DNA from: Pararhodospirillum photometricum DSM 122
GTDB lineage: Bacteria; Pseudomonadota; Alphaproteobacteria; Rhodospirillales; Rhodospirillaceae
Reading direction: 5' to 3'
Length of the DNA: 25,105 nt
Assembly (NCBI RefSeq): GCF_000284415.1
Contig: NC_017059.1
Coordinates: 2,706,185 to 2,731,289 of the forward strand
Part shown: piece by piece, positions 1 to 8,228 of the stretch
How positions within the stretch are numbered: position 1 is the stretch's first letter
Layout of the letters: each line of letters begins with the position of its first letter
Notes under the pieces: model-generated
What the model was told of the DNA's origin: nothing
Database searches by the model: none
Seen by the model: the letters and a program-made list of their open reading frames with translations, nothing else
Translations under genes and position numbers: made by a program

Positions 1-40
1 GGGGGGAAGCGGCCCGTGCCGCGCTCGTTTCCTCGGCCAT
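1..40 (-). CDS. Start of a gene, probably flhA (partial)
   Basis: An ATG at 38-40 on the minus strand opens a frame that runs off the window edge and begins M-A-E-E-T-S-A-A-R-A-A-S. A good ribosome site (GGCGGAGAA) lies 8 bases upstream, and the start is 25 bases after the flbD stop, so it belongs to the same operon. In related alphaproteobacteria the export-gate gene flhA often follows flbD, and a hydrophilic N-terminus is normal for FlhA. That identity rests on neighbourhood only; thirteen codons cannot show homology. Confidence 0.4.
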   Translation of the reverse strand, partial: MAEETSAARAASP

Positions 41-65
41 GGTCGTTATTCTCCGCCTTCAGGAC

Positions 66-1427
66 TCAGCCCGCGCTCGCGTCGCCACTGCCGGGTGGGG
101 GAACCGCAATCCCCTCGTCGGCATACTGACGCAGCTTGTTCCGCAAGGTGCGAATGGAAATGCCCAAGATGGTCGCCGCGTGGGTCCGGTTGCCCAGGGT
201 GTGGTGCAAGGTATCCAAGATCAGATCGCGTTCGACATCCGAGACCGTGCGCCCGACCAAGGCCCCGGGGAGCCGGCCGGCCGGGGCCGAGGGGGAGGCA
301 GACGCCAAAGCCGGCCCCTCGGTCGGCGGCGCGCCCGTCAGCAAGATGGCCGCACTCCCGATCTCGGGCCCCTGGGCCAGGAGCACGGCGCGATGCAGGG
401 TGTTTTCCAGCTCGCGCACATTGCCGCGCCAGCCATGGCCGCGCAGCAAGGCCCGGGCAGCCGCCGACAGGGGCCGTCGGGGTTGGCCATTAAGCTCGGC
501 GAACTTGCGAGAGAAATGATCGGCCAGCACCTCAATGTCGGCCGGTCGCGCCCGCAGGGGGGGCAAGGACAACGTGATGACGTTGAGACGAAAATACAAG
601 TCTTCACGAAAGCCGCCTGCCCGCACCATCGCTTCCATATCGCGGTTCGAGGTGGCCAGGATGCGCACGTCCACCTTGACCGGCTGGCGCCCCCCCAGGC
701 GGTCGATCTCGCGCTCTTGCAACACCCGAAGGAGCTTGGCCTGGAGGCGGACATCCATTTCGCTGATTTCATCGAGCAGCAAGGTGCCGCCGTTGGCTTC
801 CTCGAAGCGGCCCAGGCGGCGGGCCACGGCGCCGGTGAACGCGCCCTTTTCGTGGCCGAACAGTTCGGATTCCAGCAGGCCCTCGGGAATGGCGGCGCAG
901 TTAACGGCAATGAACCGCCCAGCGGCGCGCCGACTCTTGCGGTGGATATGCCGGGCAATCACTTCCTTGCCGGTGCCGGACTCCCCGGTGATCAGCACCG
1001 AGGCATCGGAGGGGGCCACCTGCTCGGCCAGCCGAACCACCGCCGCCATGGCAGGATCCTGATAGAGCAAGGTGTGATGGTCCTCGGCCACCGCCGCGAG
1101 AACGGCGGCGATCAACTCGGGGTCGGGAGGCAGCGGAATGTACTCGCGCGCCCCCGCCTTGATGGCGCGCACCGCTGCTTGGGTGTCATTGCCCAGACCA
1201 TAGGCCACCACGGGCGTGGTCAACCGCTCGGCGGTCATATCGGCAATCAGGCGCTGCACGTCGAGGCGGACATCAATCATGATCAAATCGGCGCCCGCGC
1301 CCTCGCGCACATGGGCCAAGGCGCGGTCGATGGACACCACCTGGGAGACACGGGCGCCCCGCTCGACCGCCATGCGGCTGGCTTCGCCGACCTGTCCCTC
1401 CAGGGACCCAACGATCAGCAAGCGCAT
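66..1427 (-). CDS. flbD: FlbD, sigma-54-dependent flagellar transcription activator
   Basis: A 453-residue bacterial enhancer-binding protein that switches on sigma-54 flagellar promoters. Residues 1-115 form a degenerate receiver-like domain typical of FlbD (it starts MRLLIVGSLEG). The AAA+ domain follows, with Walker A GESGTGKE at 148-155, the sigma-54-contacting GAFTGA loop at 195-200 and Walker B LLLDE at 216-220. A Fis-type helix-turn-helix (NRTHAATILGISIRTLRNKL) lies near the C-terminus. The open frame extends upstream to 1664, but the ATG at 1427 has GGAGG 7 bases before it and matches the usual FlbD start, so I use it. It lies 61 bases after the MotA-like gene in a fliH-fliN-motA-flbD order. 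In Caulobacter FlbD activates late and represses early flagellar genes; the same role here is inferred. Confidence 0.93.
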   Translation of the reverse strand: MRLLIVGSLEGQVGEASRMAVERGARVSQVVSIDRALAHVREGAGADLIMIDVRLDVQRLIADMTAERLTTPVVAYGLGNDTQAAVRAIKAGAREYIPLPPDPELIAAVLAAVAEDHHTLLYQDPAMAAVVRLAEQVAPSDASVLITGESGTGKEVIARHIHRKSRRAAGRFIAVNCAAIPEGLLESELFGHEKGAFTGAVARRLGRFEEANGGTLLLDEISEMDVRLQAKLLRVLQEREIDRLGGRQPVKVDVRILATSNRDMEAMVRAGGFREDLYFRLNVITLSLPPLRARPADIEVLADHFSRKFAELNGQPRRPLSAAARALLRGHGWRGNVRELENTLHRAVLLAQGPEIGSAAILLTGAPPTEGPALASASPSAPAGRLPGALVGRTVSDVERDLILDTLHHTLGNRTHAATILGISIRTLRNKLRQYADEGIAVPPPGSGDASAG

Positions 1428-1488
1428 GGACGATCCTCCCTTGGTCGGCATCAACTGGGGTGGCGCGCTCGGGCATGCCCGTCGCGCC

Positions 1489-2307
1489 TTAGCCGTAATA
1501 ATCCACCCGCTGGGCCGGCGGAAGGGCGCTGTTGAGCAACATTTCCAGACGGCGTGGGTTCTCCTTGCGGGCCACCGACAACACCCCCACCATGTAGATG
1601 CGTCGCACCAGGGTTTCTTCGGCGCCGTTGCGCTCCAGTTTGCCGGCCAGCGGCAAAAAGACAACGTTGCCCATCACGGCGCCATAAAAGGTGGTGAGCA
1701 AGGCCACCGCCATGCCGGGCCCGATGGAAGCCGGCGTGTCGAGATGGCCCAGCATCTGCACCAGACCAATCAGCGTGCCGATCAGGCCCATGGCCGGCGC
1801 CACCTCGGCCGCGCGGCGCAATACCGAGGTCGCGCGTGACAGGCGCTGCTGGGTGGCGTGGATGTCCTGAGCCAAAATGGCCTCAACGTCGGGCTCGGGC
1901 AGACCATCCACCACCAGGGCCAAGGCCTTGTACAAAAAGGGATCGCTCTTGAGCCCGGCCAGAATCGAGCCCTGAAAGCGCAGCACCCCGTGCTTGCGGG
2001 CGAAATCAGCCAGCGACAAAATCTTGAGCGCCGCCGCGCGGGGCGGCAGCCCGCCCTTGAACAAGGTCTCGACCAGCATGCGGGCGGTGACACCGATGTC
2101 CTTCAGCGTGAAGGACGCCAAGGTGACCGCGAGGGTGCCCAGGACCACGATCAGCAAGGAGGGCAGATCGACAAAGGCCGCCGGCGATCCCCCCAGCACC
2201 AAGGCGATGACGATCAGGGCCAAGGCCCCGCCGATGCCCAAGACGGTGGCCACATCCGGGCCTCCCCGGACGTTTCGGGGGGGGTCACTTTCGTTCACGT
2301 CGGCCAT
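1489..2307 (-). CDS. MotA/TolQ/ExbB-family proton channel, flagellar stator MotA-like
   Basis: A 272-residue membrane protein with the four-helix layout of MotA/PomA stators. Two helices lie near the N-terminus (about residues 20-45 and 50-70), followed by a long cytoplasmic loop. A second pair begins at APAMGLIGTLIGLVQML and MAVALLTTFYGAVMGNVVFLPLAGKL, which are the signature TM3/TM4 segments. The loop between the pairs is where MotA touches FliG. It sits between fliN and flbD, so a flagellar role is likely, but no motB is visible beside it. The frame is open to a TTG at 2361 with no ribosome site; I chose the ATG at 2307 because it starts a more normal N-terminus, though its ribosome site is also weak. 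ExbB or TolQ is less likely given the context. Confidence 0.85.
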   Translation of the reverse strand: MADVNESDPPRNVRGGPDVATVLGIGGALALIVIALVLGGSPAAFVDLPSLLIVVLGTLAVTLASFTLKDIGVTARMLVETLFKGGLPPRAAALKILSLADFARKHGVLRFQGSILAGLKSDPFLYKALALVVDGLPEPDVEAILAQDIHATQQRLSRATSVLRRAAEVAPAMGLIGTLIGLVQMLGHLDTPASIGPGMAVALLTTFYGAVMGNVVFLPLAGKLERNGAEETLVRRIYMVGVLSVARKENPRRLEMLLNSALPPAQRVDYYG

Positions 2308-2380
2308 GCCGTCATCCGCCTGGGTATCCAAAGAAGAGGGCCCGCCCCAAAGGCGTCCCAAGGAAAAGGAGGCTGACGCC

Positions 2381-2734
2381 TCAGTTGCGCTCGGACTTGA
2401 TGATTTCAGTCATGGTCACGCCCAAGCGCTCCTCGACCACCACCACTTCGCCGCGCGCCACCAGACGGTTGTTGACATAGATGTCGATGGCCTCGCCGAC
2501 CTTGCGGTCCAGTTCGACCACGGCACCACGCCCCAGCTTGAGGAGCTGGTTGACCTGCATGTGGGCCTTGCCCAGCACCGCCGAAACCTGCACCGGGATA
2601 TCATACACCGCTTCCAGATCGGCCGCCGAGCGCGGTCGGTCCGGGACGTCGTTGGGCTGAAAATCGTTGCTCATGCCGTCATCGCCCGACGGGTTGGATT
2701 TGAAATCATTCAGGTTGAATTCCTCGTCGGCCAT
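2381..2734 (-). CDS. fliN: FliN, flagellar motor switch protein
   Basis: A 117-residue C-ring protein. An acidic, disordered N-terminus of about 40 residues leads into the SpoA/FliN fold (YDIPVQVSAVLGKAHMQVNQ, then LGRGAVVELDRKVGE, and VARGEVVVVEERLGVTMTEI). FliN with FliM and FliG forms the cytoplasmic switch and docks FliH during export. The ATG at 2734 has AAGGAGG 7 bases upstream. It lies 39 bases after the fliH stop and about 70 bases before the MotA-like start, as expected for one transcript. A small GAGGC/GCCTC hairpin (2369-2382) overlaps its stop codon. Confidence 0.95.
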   Translation of the reverse strand: MADEEFNLNDFKSNPSGDDGMSNDFQPNDVPDRPRSAADLEAVYDIPVQVSAVLGKAHMQVNQLLKLGRGAVVELDRKVGEAIDIYVNNRLVARGEVVVVEERLGVTMTEIIKSERN

Positions 2735-2773
2735 CTCAGCCTCCTTAGGGCGTCCAGGTCAGTCGGGGGCCGG

Positions 2774-3355
2774 TCAGGGGCCGGCGGGCTCGTCGGGCGC
2801 GGCATCGGTGGGGATCGGCCCCACGGCGTGCCCCGTGTGTCGGGTGATGATCTCGGCGATTTCCTCCCACTGCCGGGCGCAATCGCGCTCGATCCCGCCA
2901 GCGGCCCATTCCACCCGGCAATCCGGGCGACCCAGGCGGGGGTCGGCGGTCACGAGCACCCGGCCTTCGTACCCGTATTGAGCCACCAGGGGCTCGAGAC
3001 GCTCGCGCACCAGATCGGCAACATCGGGATGGACCCGGATCACCAGCCGAGGCTCGTCCAGCACCTGGGGCAAGGCCTCGGTCACCAAGGCGATGATCTC
3101 CGCCACGATGACGTCGGAGGCACTGACCGGCAACATCTTGCGGCACACCCCATACACCAACCGGGCGACATCGCGCGAGAGGGTGTCAAGTGAGGTGGCA
3201 TGCTGGGTGCGCAGGGTCTCCAGGCTGGCCCCCACCTCGCTCAGGGCCAAAACCACCATGCGCTCGTTGGCGCCTCCCGCTTCGTCGAGGGCGGCGGCGT
3301 GACCGGCGATGTACCCCTCCTCGCGAGTTGCCTCCATCTGGGCCGCCGTGAACAA
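2774..3355 (-). CDS. fliH: FliH-like flagellar export ATPase regulator, N-terminus uncertain
   Basis: A FliH-type protein, which holds the FliI ATPase and links it to the C-ring. The readable part is 193 residues: a helical, Ala/Glu-rich N-terminal half and a C-terminal half with the FliH pattern (RDVARLVYGVCRKMLPVSASDVIVAEI, then PRLVIRVHPDVADLVRERL and DPRLGRPDCRVEW). The gene directly precedes fliN. The start is unsettled. The frame opens with a TTG at 3355, and before it lie only Pro/Glu codons back to a stop at 3458-3460, with no ATG. Other FliH proteins have a short conserved lead before a Pro/Glu linker; that lead is absent and is replaced by the end of a secretion-system gene. I take this as a junction or frameshift at the G-run 3408-3417. 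Confidence 0.8.
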   Translation of the reverse strand: MFTAAQMEATREEGYIAGHAAALDEAGGANERMVVLALSEVGASLETLRTQHATSLDTLSRDVARLVYGVCRKMLPVSASDVIVAEIIALVTEALPQVLDEPRLVIRVHPDVADLVRERLEPLVAQYGYEGRVLVTADPRLGRPDCRVEWAAGGIERDCARQWEEIAEIITRHTGHAVGPIPTDAAPDEPAGP

Positions 3356-3419
3356 CGGCGGCGGTGGTGGCGGCGGCTCGGGTTCGGGCGGCGGCTCGGG
3401 CTCGGGCGGGGGGGGGGCT

Positions 3420-3651
3420 TGGCGTCCCAGGCCAGGGTCAGGAGATCCAGGTGGGCGCTAAAACGAACCAAGCCCACGGGCTCTCCCGCCCGGACCAGGG
3501 CCAAGGTGGCCTCGTCGCCCGGGTCGGGGGCGACGCGCTCCACGCTCAAGGTCCGCAAAACCAGCCGGCCGGCCCAGCGCGTGAGCAGGCTTTCGACGAA
3601 CGACAAGGCGTCGCCATCAATCAGGGCGTCGCCCGTCAGGCTCAGGGTCAC
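3420..3651 (-). pseudogene. C-terminal part of the GspM/PilO-like gene, shifted frame
   Basis: This frame carries a beta/alpha pattern (LTLSLTGDALIDGDALSFVES, then RWAGRLVLRTLSVERV and PVGLVRFSAHLDLLTLAW) typical of the periplasmic end of GspM/PilO-type proteins. It has no ribosome site of its own. Removing one base from the seven-G run at 3698-3704 joins it to the gene that starts at 4132. It has no stop of its own; near 3415 it runs into the Pro/Glu linker of FliH, where a second frame change would be needed. Confidence 0.6.
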
Positions 3652-3655
3652 GCTG

Positions 3656-4132
3656 TCACGGGTCAGTCCCGGGGCCGGCTGGTCGTGGCGCGGGGGGGTC
3701 CAGGCTCCAGTCGAGCCGGCCGATCCGCCGATCCTCGGCCAGACTGAGCACGCTGGCGATCAAGGTCTCGCGTTCCACCGGTGTGAACAGGGTTTCGCCC
3801 ATGGTGCGGGTCCAGGCCTCGGCTTTGGGGCGAACCTCGTCGAGCAATCGGGCCTGGGTTTGCGCGAGGGTGCGCAGGTCCAGGGCTTGCCGTTCGGCGG
3901 GCAGCACCTCGGCCCGCAGGGTTTCGGCCCGCTCATGGGCAACCAGGGCCACCGCCGTTGCCGCTCCGGTCACGAAGGCCAAGGCCAGCCACAGGCGCCC
4001 TTCCCGCCCCAAGGCCCAACCGTGCCGGGACGAGAGCACCCGGACCAGCCGTCCCCGGGGGGCGTCTGGGGGCGGCGCGGGGGGATCGGGAGGGAACGGA
4101 GGGGGGGCTGTCGCTTCGGTCTCCTCGGTCAT
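3656..4132 (-). CDS. GspM/PilO-like inner-membrane protein, frameshifted
   Basis: The first 158 residues of a small bitopic membrane protein. It has a Pro-rich cytoplasmic lead of about 45 residues, one transmembrane helix (LWLALAFVTGAATAVALV, about 48-65), then a periplasmic coiled-coil stretch (AERQALDLRTLAQTQARLLDEV). This layout and its place directly after a GspL-like gene (ATGA overlap at 4129-4132) match GspM or PilO, which form the inner-membrane platform of type II secretion and type IV pili. The frame stops at 3656, just after a seven-G run (3698-3704). With six Gs it would continue through the 3420-3651 segment. No single conserved motif proves the family. Confidence 0.6.
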   Translation of the reverse strand: MTEETEATAPPPFPPDPPAPPPDAPRGRLVRVLSSRHGWALGREGRLWLALAFVTGAATAVALVAHERAETLRAEVLPAERQALDLRTLAQTQARLLDEVRPKAEAWTRTMGETLFTPVERETLIASVLSLAEDRRIGRLDWSLDPPAPRPAGPGTDP

Positions 4133-5637
4133 GGATGGGCCTCCAGGGTCAGGCGCACGGTCAGGCTGGGGCCGGGCAGGAGCGAGGCGGGCCCCTCCAG
4201 CGTTCCTTGCCAGGGTCCCTCGGGGGCCGCGCCCTTTTCCAAGGTGACGGGGTGGCCGGGGAAGGCCACGGCGAGCCGTCGGCCTGGATCTCCCCCCTCG
4301 CCCAAGACGGACGGCGGCGCGGGCAAGGTGAGGCGGATCTCCAAACTGCCGCCGGGGTGCTCCAGGCTCAGACGCTCCACGCCGCCGATCGGGCCGAGGG
4401 CTGTGCGCAGGCGCTGGGCCAACTGTCGGGGCGTTGCGGCCTCGGGCACGGTAGCCGGCAGGGCCCGCAGGGCTTCCGGGGGAGCGGGAAGGGCGGCCAG
4501 CGCCGCCTCGACCCGGGCGAGGGCGTCGCGGGCGCTTTGCAGATCATGGTGCGCGGTGTCGGCACGTGCCATCAGGCGGGGGATCTGGATTCCTTCCGCC
4601 ACCGCCAGGGTCAGGGCCGTGACGGCGGCCAAGCCCAGGCTCAGGCCCAAGGTCCGGCGCGCGAGGCGGGCATGGTCGGCCGGCCTGTCGGTGCGAAGCG
4701 GTCGCATCTGCCAGACCGGACGCCCCCCGGGCGACAAGGCCCACAGCGCCACCAGATGGTCTACCGCCGTATCGCCCCCGAGGGGGGCCGAGGGCAGGCC
4801 CAGGGCTTCGGCCGCGGCCCGAGGCTGGGGGGTCAAGACCGGCGCGCCCCGGGCGAGCGGGGCCAAGGTATCGCTGAGGATCGGGTCGCAGAGCGTTCCG
4901 ACGTCGTCTGGGACCGTTGGCTGCAAGAAGGCCGGCAGGGGGGGCGCGCCGTCGCGCGCGGGGGGCGGGGAGGGCAGGCCGGGCCGTCCCAGAACCAGGA
5001 GGCCGCACGGATCCCCCCCGCGATAGCCGCGTCGGCGCAGGTAGGCCAGCGTCGTGTCGATCTCGCGGGCCAGGGCGTCGGCGTCCGGGGGAAGGGGGGT
5101 CAAGCGGACCAGCACCGGCACCCCATCGCGGGCCGCCACCTGTCGCATGCCGGCCCGGCCCAGGGCCAGGATCAGCGACCAAGCGAAGGGAGAAGGCTCC
5201 GGGGTCTGGGCAAACAAGGCCCGGGCCAGGCTCGGCAAGGCCAGGGCGGGGGCGATCACCGGGACGGGACGGCCGAAACTCTCCTCCAAGCGGGTGTGCC
5301 AGCCGCCCAGCCGGCTGTCGCTGCATCCCGCCACGATCAACCGGGGGCCGGCGGGGCTGGCAAAGGGGCGCGCCACGGAAAAGGCGCCCGCCGGAAAGTG
5401 GGCGCGGCGATGGCCCTCATGGAGAGCGCGCCGGAGCCAGGGGGAGACCCGGGGGACGCTCTCTTCCTCGACCCGCAGATCGGCCCCATCAACCAGCAGC
5501 CAGGGCACGGGGCCGGGCCCCAGGTCGGGACCGGTCAGGCAGCGGGCAGGGCGGCCGGGCTCCAGCAGCAGCGCCGGCAGGTCATCGGCCACAAGAAGGC
5601 CCCGGGGCGACGGCGCGGCAAAAGAGAAGAGGCTCAT
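4129..5637 (-). CDS. GspL/PilM-PilN-like assembly platform protein
   Basis: A 502-residue protein. About 330 cytoplasmic residues are followed by one transmembrane helix (LGLSLGLAAVTALTLAVAEGI, about 329-350), then a short coiled coil (DLQSARDALARVEAALAAL) and a small alpha/beta periplasmic domain (RQLAQRLRTALGPIGGVERLSL). That order is typical of GspL, or of a fused PilM-PilN. I could not pick out the ATP-binding motifs of PilM, so nucleotide binding is not supported. The ATG at 5637 overlaps the gspF stop (ATGA), and its own stop overlaps the next start in the same way, so translation is probably coupled. The Pro/Arg-rich composition follows the high GC content. Family assignment rests on topology and neighbours. 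Confidence 0.65.
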   Translation of the reverse strand: MSLFSFAAPSPRGLLVADDLPALLLEPGRPARCLTGPDLGPGPVPWLLVDGADLRVEEESVPRVSPWLRRALHEGHRRAHFPAGAFSVARPFASPAGPRLIVAGCSDSRLGGWHTRLEESFGRPVPVIAPALALPSLARALFAQTPEPSPFAWSLILALGRAGMRQVAARDGVPVLVRLTPLPPDADALAREIDTTLAYLRRRGYRGGDPCGLLVLGRPGLPSPPPARDGAPPLPAFLQPTVPDDVGTLCDPILSDTLAPLARGAPVLTPQPRAAAEALGLPSAPLGGDTAVDHLVALWALSPGGRPVWQMRPLRTDRPADHARLARRTLGLSLGLAAVTALTLAVAEGIQIPRLMARADTAHHDLQSARDALARVEAALAALPAPPEALRALPATVPEAATPRQLAQRLRTALGPIGGVERLSLEHPGGSLEIRLTLPAPPSVLGEGGDPGRRLAVAFPGHPVTLEKGAAPEGPWQGTLEGPASLLPGPSLTVRLTLEAHP

Positions 5638-6854
5638 AGGCTCACTCCCGACAAGGCGTCGTAGACCGGTAACAAGACGGCCCACACGATCCAGGCCATC
5701 AGGCCTCCCGCCACCAGCAACAGCAAGGGTTCACTGAGCGCCACGAGACGCTCGGAAGACTCGGTTGCGTCGCGATCATGGTAGCGGCCAACGTGTTCCA
5801 AGGCACCGGCCAGATCGCCGCCGTCCTCCCCCACCCGGACCATGCGCCAGACCAGGGGGGGAAACTGTCCCGACAGGCGCAAGGCCTCCGACAACGGATG
5901 CCCGGCGCTGACCGCCGCCGCCGCCGTGTCGAGGGCCTCAGCCAGACAGCGGTTGCCAAGGACGCCCCGGCCAATGGCCAAGCACTGTGGCAGCGCCACC
6001 CCGGCCTGGAACAGCAGCGCGACGCCATGGGCAAAGCGGGCCAGGGCCAGCCGTCGGATCAAGGGGCCGATCAGGGGCAGGTGCAGCAGCAAGGCATCGA
6101 TGCGGTAGGCAATCTCGGGGGAGAGGCGCCGCCCCACCGTCAACCCCAGCCCTGCGAGGGCAAAGCCCAGCGCGATCCAGGGCCCCAACTGTCCCATGGC
6201 CTGGGACGTGGCGAGCAGGGCCCGGGTTTGCACGGGGGGGCCGTCGCCCAGCCCGGCCAGAAAGGTGGAAAGGTCGGGCAAGACCGCGCCCGTCAGGAAA
6301 AAGAGCACCCCGGCCAGCACCGAGAGCACCAGCAAGGGATAGCGCACCGCCTTGCCCAGGCGTCGCTTCAAGTCGTCGCGCCACGCCAAGTGCGCGCCGA
6401 GGGTCTGGAAGGCCTGGGTCAGATGCCCGCTTTCCTCGCCGGCGCGGATCAGAGGAGCCATCACCGGGTCGAGCCGGGCTTCCTGGCGGGCGAGAGCCTC
6501 GGACAAGGCGTGGCCCCGGCCCACGTCTTGCGCCAAGGCATCGAGCACGGCGGCTAGGGCCGCATTCACGGTAACGCTGCGGGCGTCGGCCAGGGCTTCC
6601 AGCAGCGGCACCCCGGCGTCCAGGGCCCGCTCCAGGTGCAAGCACAGGTGCTCCAACTCTCGCAAGGGCACCCGGCGTCGCCGTGCCAGCCGTCGCATCC
6701 CCCCCTCGCGGGCCGGCGGCACGCTGACCAGACCAAGAGGATGAAGCCCGGCTGCGCGCAGGGCCCGGGTCACGTCCGTGAGGTCCCGGGCCTCCAGGCG
6801 TCCGCGCAGCACCCGGCCCCGGGCATTGACCGCGCGATAGGCGAACAAGGGCAC
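5634..6854 (-). CDS. GspF/PilC-family inner-membrane secretion protein
   Basis: A protein of about 406 residues from the GspF family, the polytopic platform protein that works with the GspE ATPase. It starts PLFAYRAVNARGRVLRGRLEA, the usual GspF opening. It has two repeated T2SSF domains: one around LEHLCLHLERALDAGVPLLEAL, and one around LARFAHGVALLFQAGVALPQCL with GHPLSEALRLSGQFPPLVWRM. Hydrophobic helices follow each domain, and the last one (LLLLVAGGLMAWIVWAVLLPVY) is the typical GspF end. I chose the GTG at 6854, 5 bases past the gspE stop, because it fits the family start; the ATG at 6881 overlaps gspE and is the alternative. It could serve a pseudopilus, a pilus or an MSHA-type system. 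Confidence 0.88.
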   Translation of the reverse strand: MPLFAYRAVNARGRVLRGRLEARDLTDVTRALRAAGLHPLGLVSVPPAREGGMRRLARRRRVPLRELEHLCLHLERALDAGVPLLEALADARSVTVNAALAAVLDALAQDVGRGHALSEALARQEARLDPVMAPLIRAGEESGHLTQAFQTLGAHLAWRDDLKRRLGKAVRYPLLVLSVLAGVLFFLTGAVLPDLSTFLAGLGDGPPVQTRALLATSQAMGQLGPWIALGFALAGLGLTVGRRLSPEIAYRIDALLLHLPLIGPLIRRLALARFAHGVALLFQAGVALPQCLAIGRGVLGNRCLAEALDTAAAAVSAGHPLSEALRLSGQFPPLVWRMVRVGEDGGDLAGALEHVGRYHDRDATESSERLVALSEPLLLLVAGGLMAWIVWAVLLPVYDALSGVSL

Positions 6855-6858
6855 GCGG

Positions 6859-8223
6859 CTAGGCCATCTTGCGGGTGACATCCACCACCCGGATCAGCGA
6901 CGTCATGTCGATGGTCCCGGAGAGCACCAGTCGCACGCCATCGGCGGCAAGGTTGCGCAACCCCTGACGCTCGGCCAGGGCGCGGATTTGGGACCAGGGG
7001 GCTCCCTGGGCCAGCAAGGCGTCGATCTCGGGGGTGATGACCAGAAGCTCGGTCAAGGCGGCGCGGCCGCGGTAGCCCAGGTGGCCGCAGGCCTCGCAGC
7101 CCTGGGCCCGCCACACCGTTGGCGCCCGGTGGCCCTCGAAGCCCAACAAACGGCATTCCTCGGGCGTTGCCGTGCCCTCGCGCTTGCACTGCGGACACAG
7201 GCGCCGCGCGAGGCGTTGGGCCAAGATGCCCGAGAGCACCCCGCTCATCAGGCTGGGCGTCACCCCCAGGTCAAACAGCCGGGGCAAGGCGGCCACGGTG
7301 TCGTTGGCGTGCAAGGTGGCGTAGACCTGATGCCCGGTCATGGCCGCGCGCAGGGCCATGGAGGCGGTGTCGGCATCCCGGATCTCGCCCACCAAGATGA
7401 CATCGGGGTCCTGGCGCAACATCGCCCGGATGCCATCGGCAAAGCCCAGCCGTGCCCCCTCGCGCACCTGGGTCTGGCGCAACAGGGGCAGGTCGTATTC
7501 AACCGGATCTTCCAGGGTCACGATGTTGAGGTCGGGCCCGCTGATGTGGTCCATCAGGGCATACAAGGTGGTTGTTTTGCCCGAGCCCGTGGGGCCCGTG
7601 ACCAGCATCAGGCCCTCGGGCTTGAGGGCCAGGCGCCGCAAACCGTTCAGGCTGTCGTTGGCAAAGCCCAGTTGTTCCAGTTTGAGCGGCGTGGCCGAGC
7701 GATCGAGCACGCGCAGCACCACGTTTTCGCCGTGCACCGTGGGCATCACCGAGGCCCGGAAGTCCACCTTGCGATGGGCCACGGTCATGGAGAACCGCCC
7801 GTCTTGGGGATTGAGGCGGTCGGCGATGTTCATGCCCGACAAAATCTTGAGGCGTTGCGCCACCGCCGCCCAATACTGTTTGTGGAAGGTCAGGGTTTGA
7901 ACCAAGGCGCCATCAATGCGCAGGCGCACCCGCAAGAAGGCGCCATCGGGCTCGAAATGGATGTCCGAGGCCCGCCGCTTGACCGCATCAAGCAGCAAGG
8001 CGTTAACCAGCCGCACCACCGGGTGGGACTCGGTGTCGCGGGCCCGGTCCAGGTCGGCGCCCCCTTCGCCCAGGGACTCCAACTCGCGCAACACCCCGTC
8101 CAGGGTCAGGGTGTGGCCATAGGCGCGGTCAATGGCCTGGGCGATCTCGGCCTCCGACGAGGCCAGGGGCTCGACCCGGGTGTCGCGGCCGTAGGGCCGT
8201 CGTGCCTCGTCCATGGCCACCAC
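6859..8223 (-). CDS. GspE/PulE-type secretion ATPase, main part (N-terminus frameshifted)
   Basis: The catalytic part of a type II secretion/type IV pilus assembly ATPase, 454 residues as read. It shows the N2 domain with SDIHFEP at 86-92, Walker A GPTGSGKT at 210-217, the Asp box around NIVTLEDPVEY, Walker B DVILVGEIRD at 274-283, and the His box TGHQVYATLHANDT. A four-cysteine zinc site is formed by CPQC (343-346) and CEAC (376-379). It powers pseudopilin or pilin assembly from the cytoplasmic face. The start shown is a minimum. The family N1 domain lies just upstream in another frame (8229-8606), and adding one G to the run 8229-8232 restores the usual AMADP-LDVVAMDEA sequence. Its 3-prime neighbour is gspF. 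Confidence 0.88.
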   Translation of the reverse strand: MVAMDEARRPYGRDTRVEPLASSEAEIAQAIDRAYGHTLTLDGVLRELESLGEGGADLDRARDTESHPVVRLVNALLLDAVKRRASDIHFEPDGAFLRVRLRIDGALVQTLTFHKQYWAAVAQRLKILSGMNIADRLNPQDGRFSMTVAHRKVDFRASVMPTVHGENVVLRVLDRSATPLKLEQLGFANDSLNGLRRLALKPEGLMLVTGPTGSGKTTTLYALMDHISGPDLNIVTLEDPVEYDLPLLRQTQVREGARLGFADGIRAMLRQDPDVILVGEIRDADTASMALRAAMTGHQVYATLHANDTVAALPRLFDLGVTPSLMSGVLSGILAQRLARRLCPQCKREGTATPEECRLLGFEGHRAPTVWRAQGCEACGHLGYRGRAALTELLVITPEIDALLAQGAPWSQIRALAERQGLRNLAADGVRLVLSGTIDMTSLIRVVDVTRKMA

Positions 8224-8228
8224 GTCGA

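Noticed and set aside
39..1535. 498-codon open frame on the plus strand opposite flbD
   Set aside because: It is the antisense of flbD, with low-complexity Gly/Gln/His-rich translation and no ribosome site; high GC leaves such frames open.
2369..2382. GAGGC/GCCTC hairpin at the fliN stop as a seventh family copy or terminator
   Set aside because: The stem is only five bases, the family core GGCTGGGGAGGC is absent, and a terminator inside the operon is unlikely.
3200..5664. Long plus-strand frames over the fliH/gsp region
   Set aside because: Gly/Arg/Ala-rich translations without domain features; shadows of the minus-strand genes.
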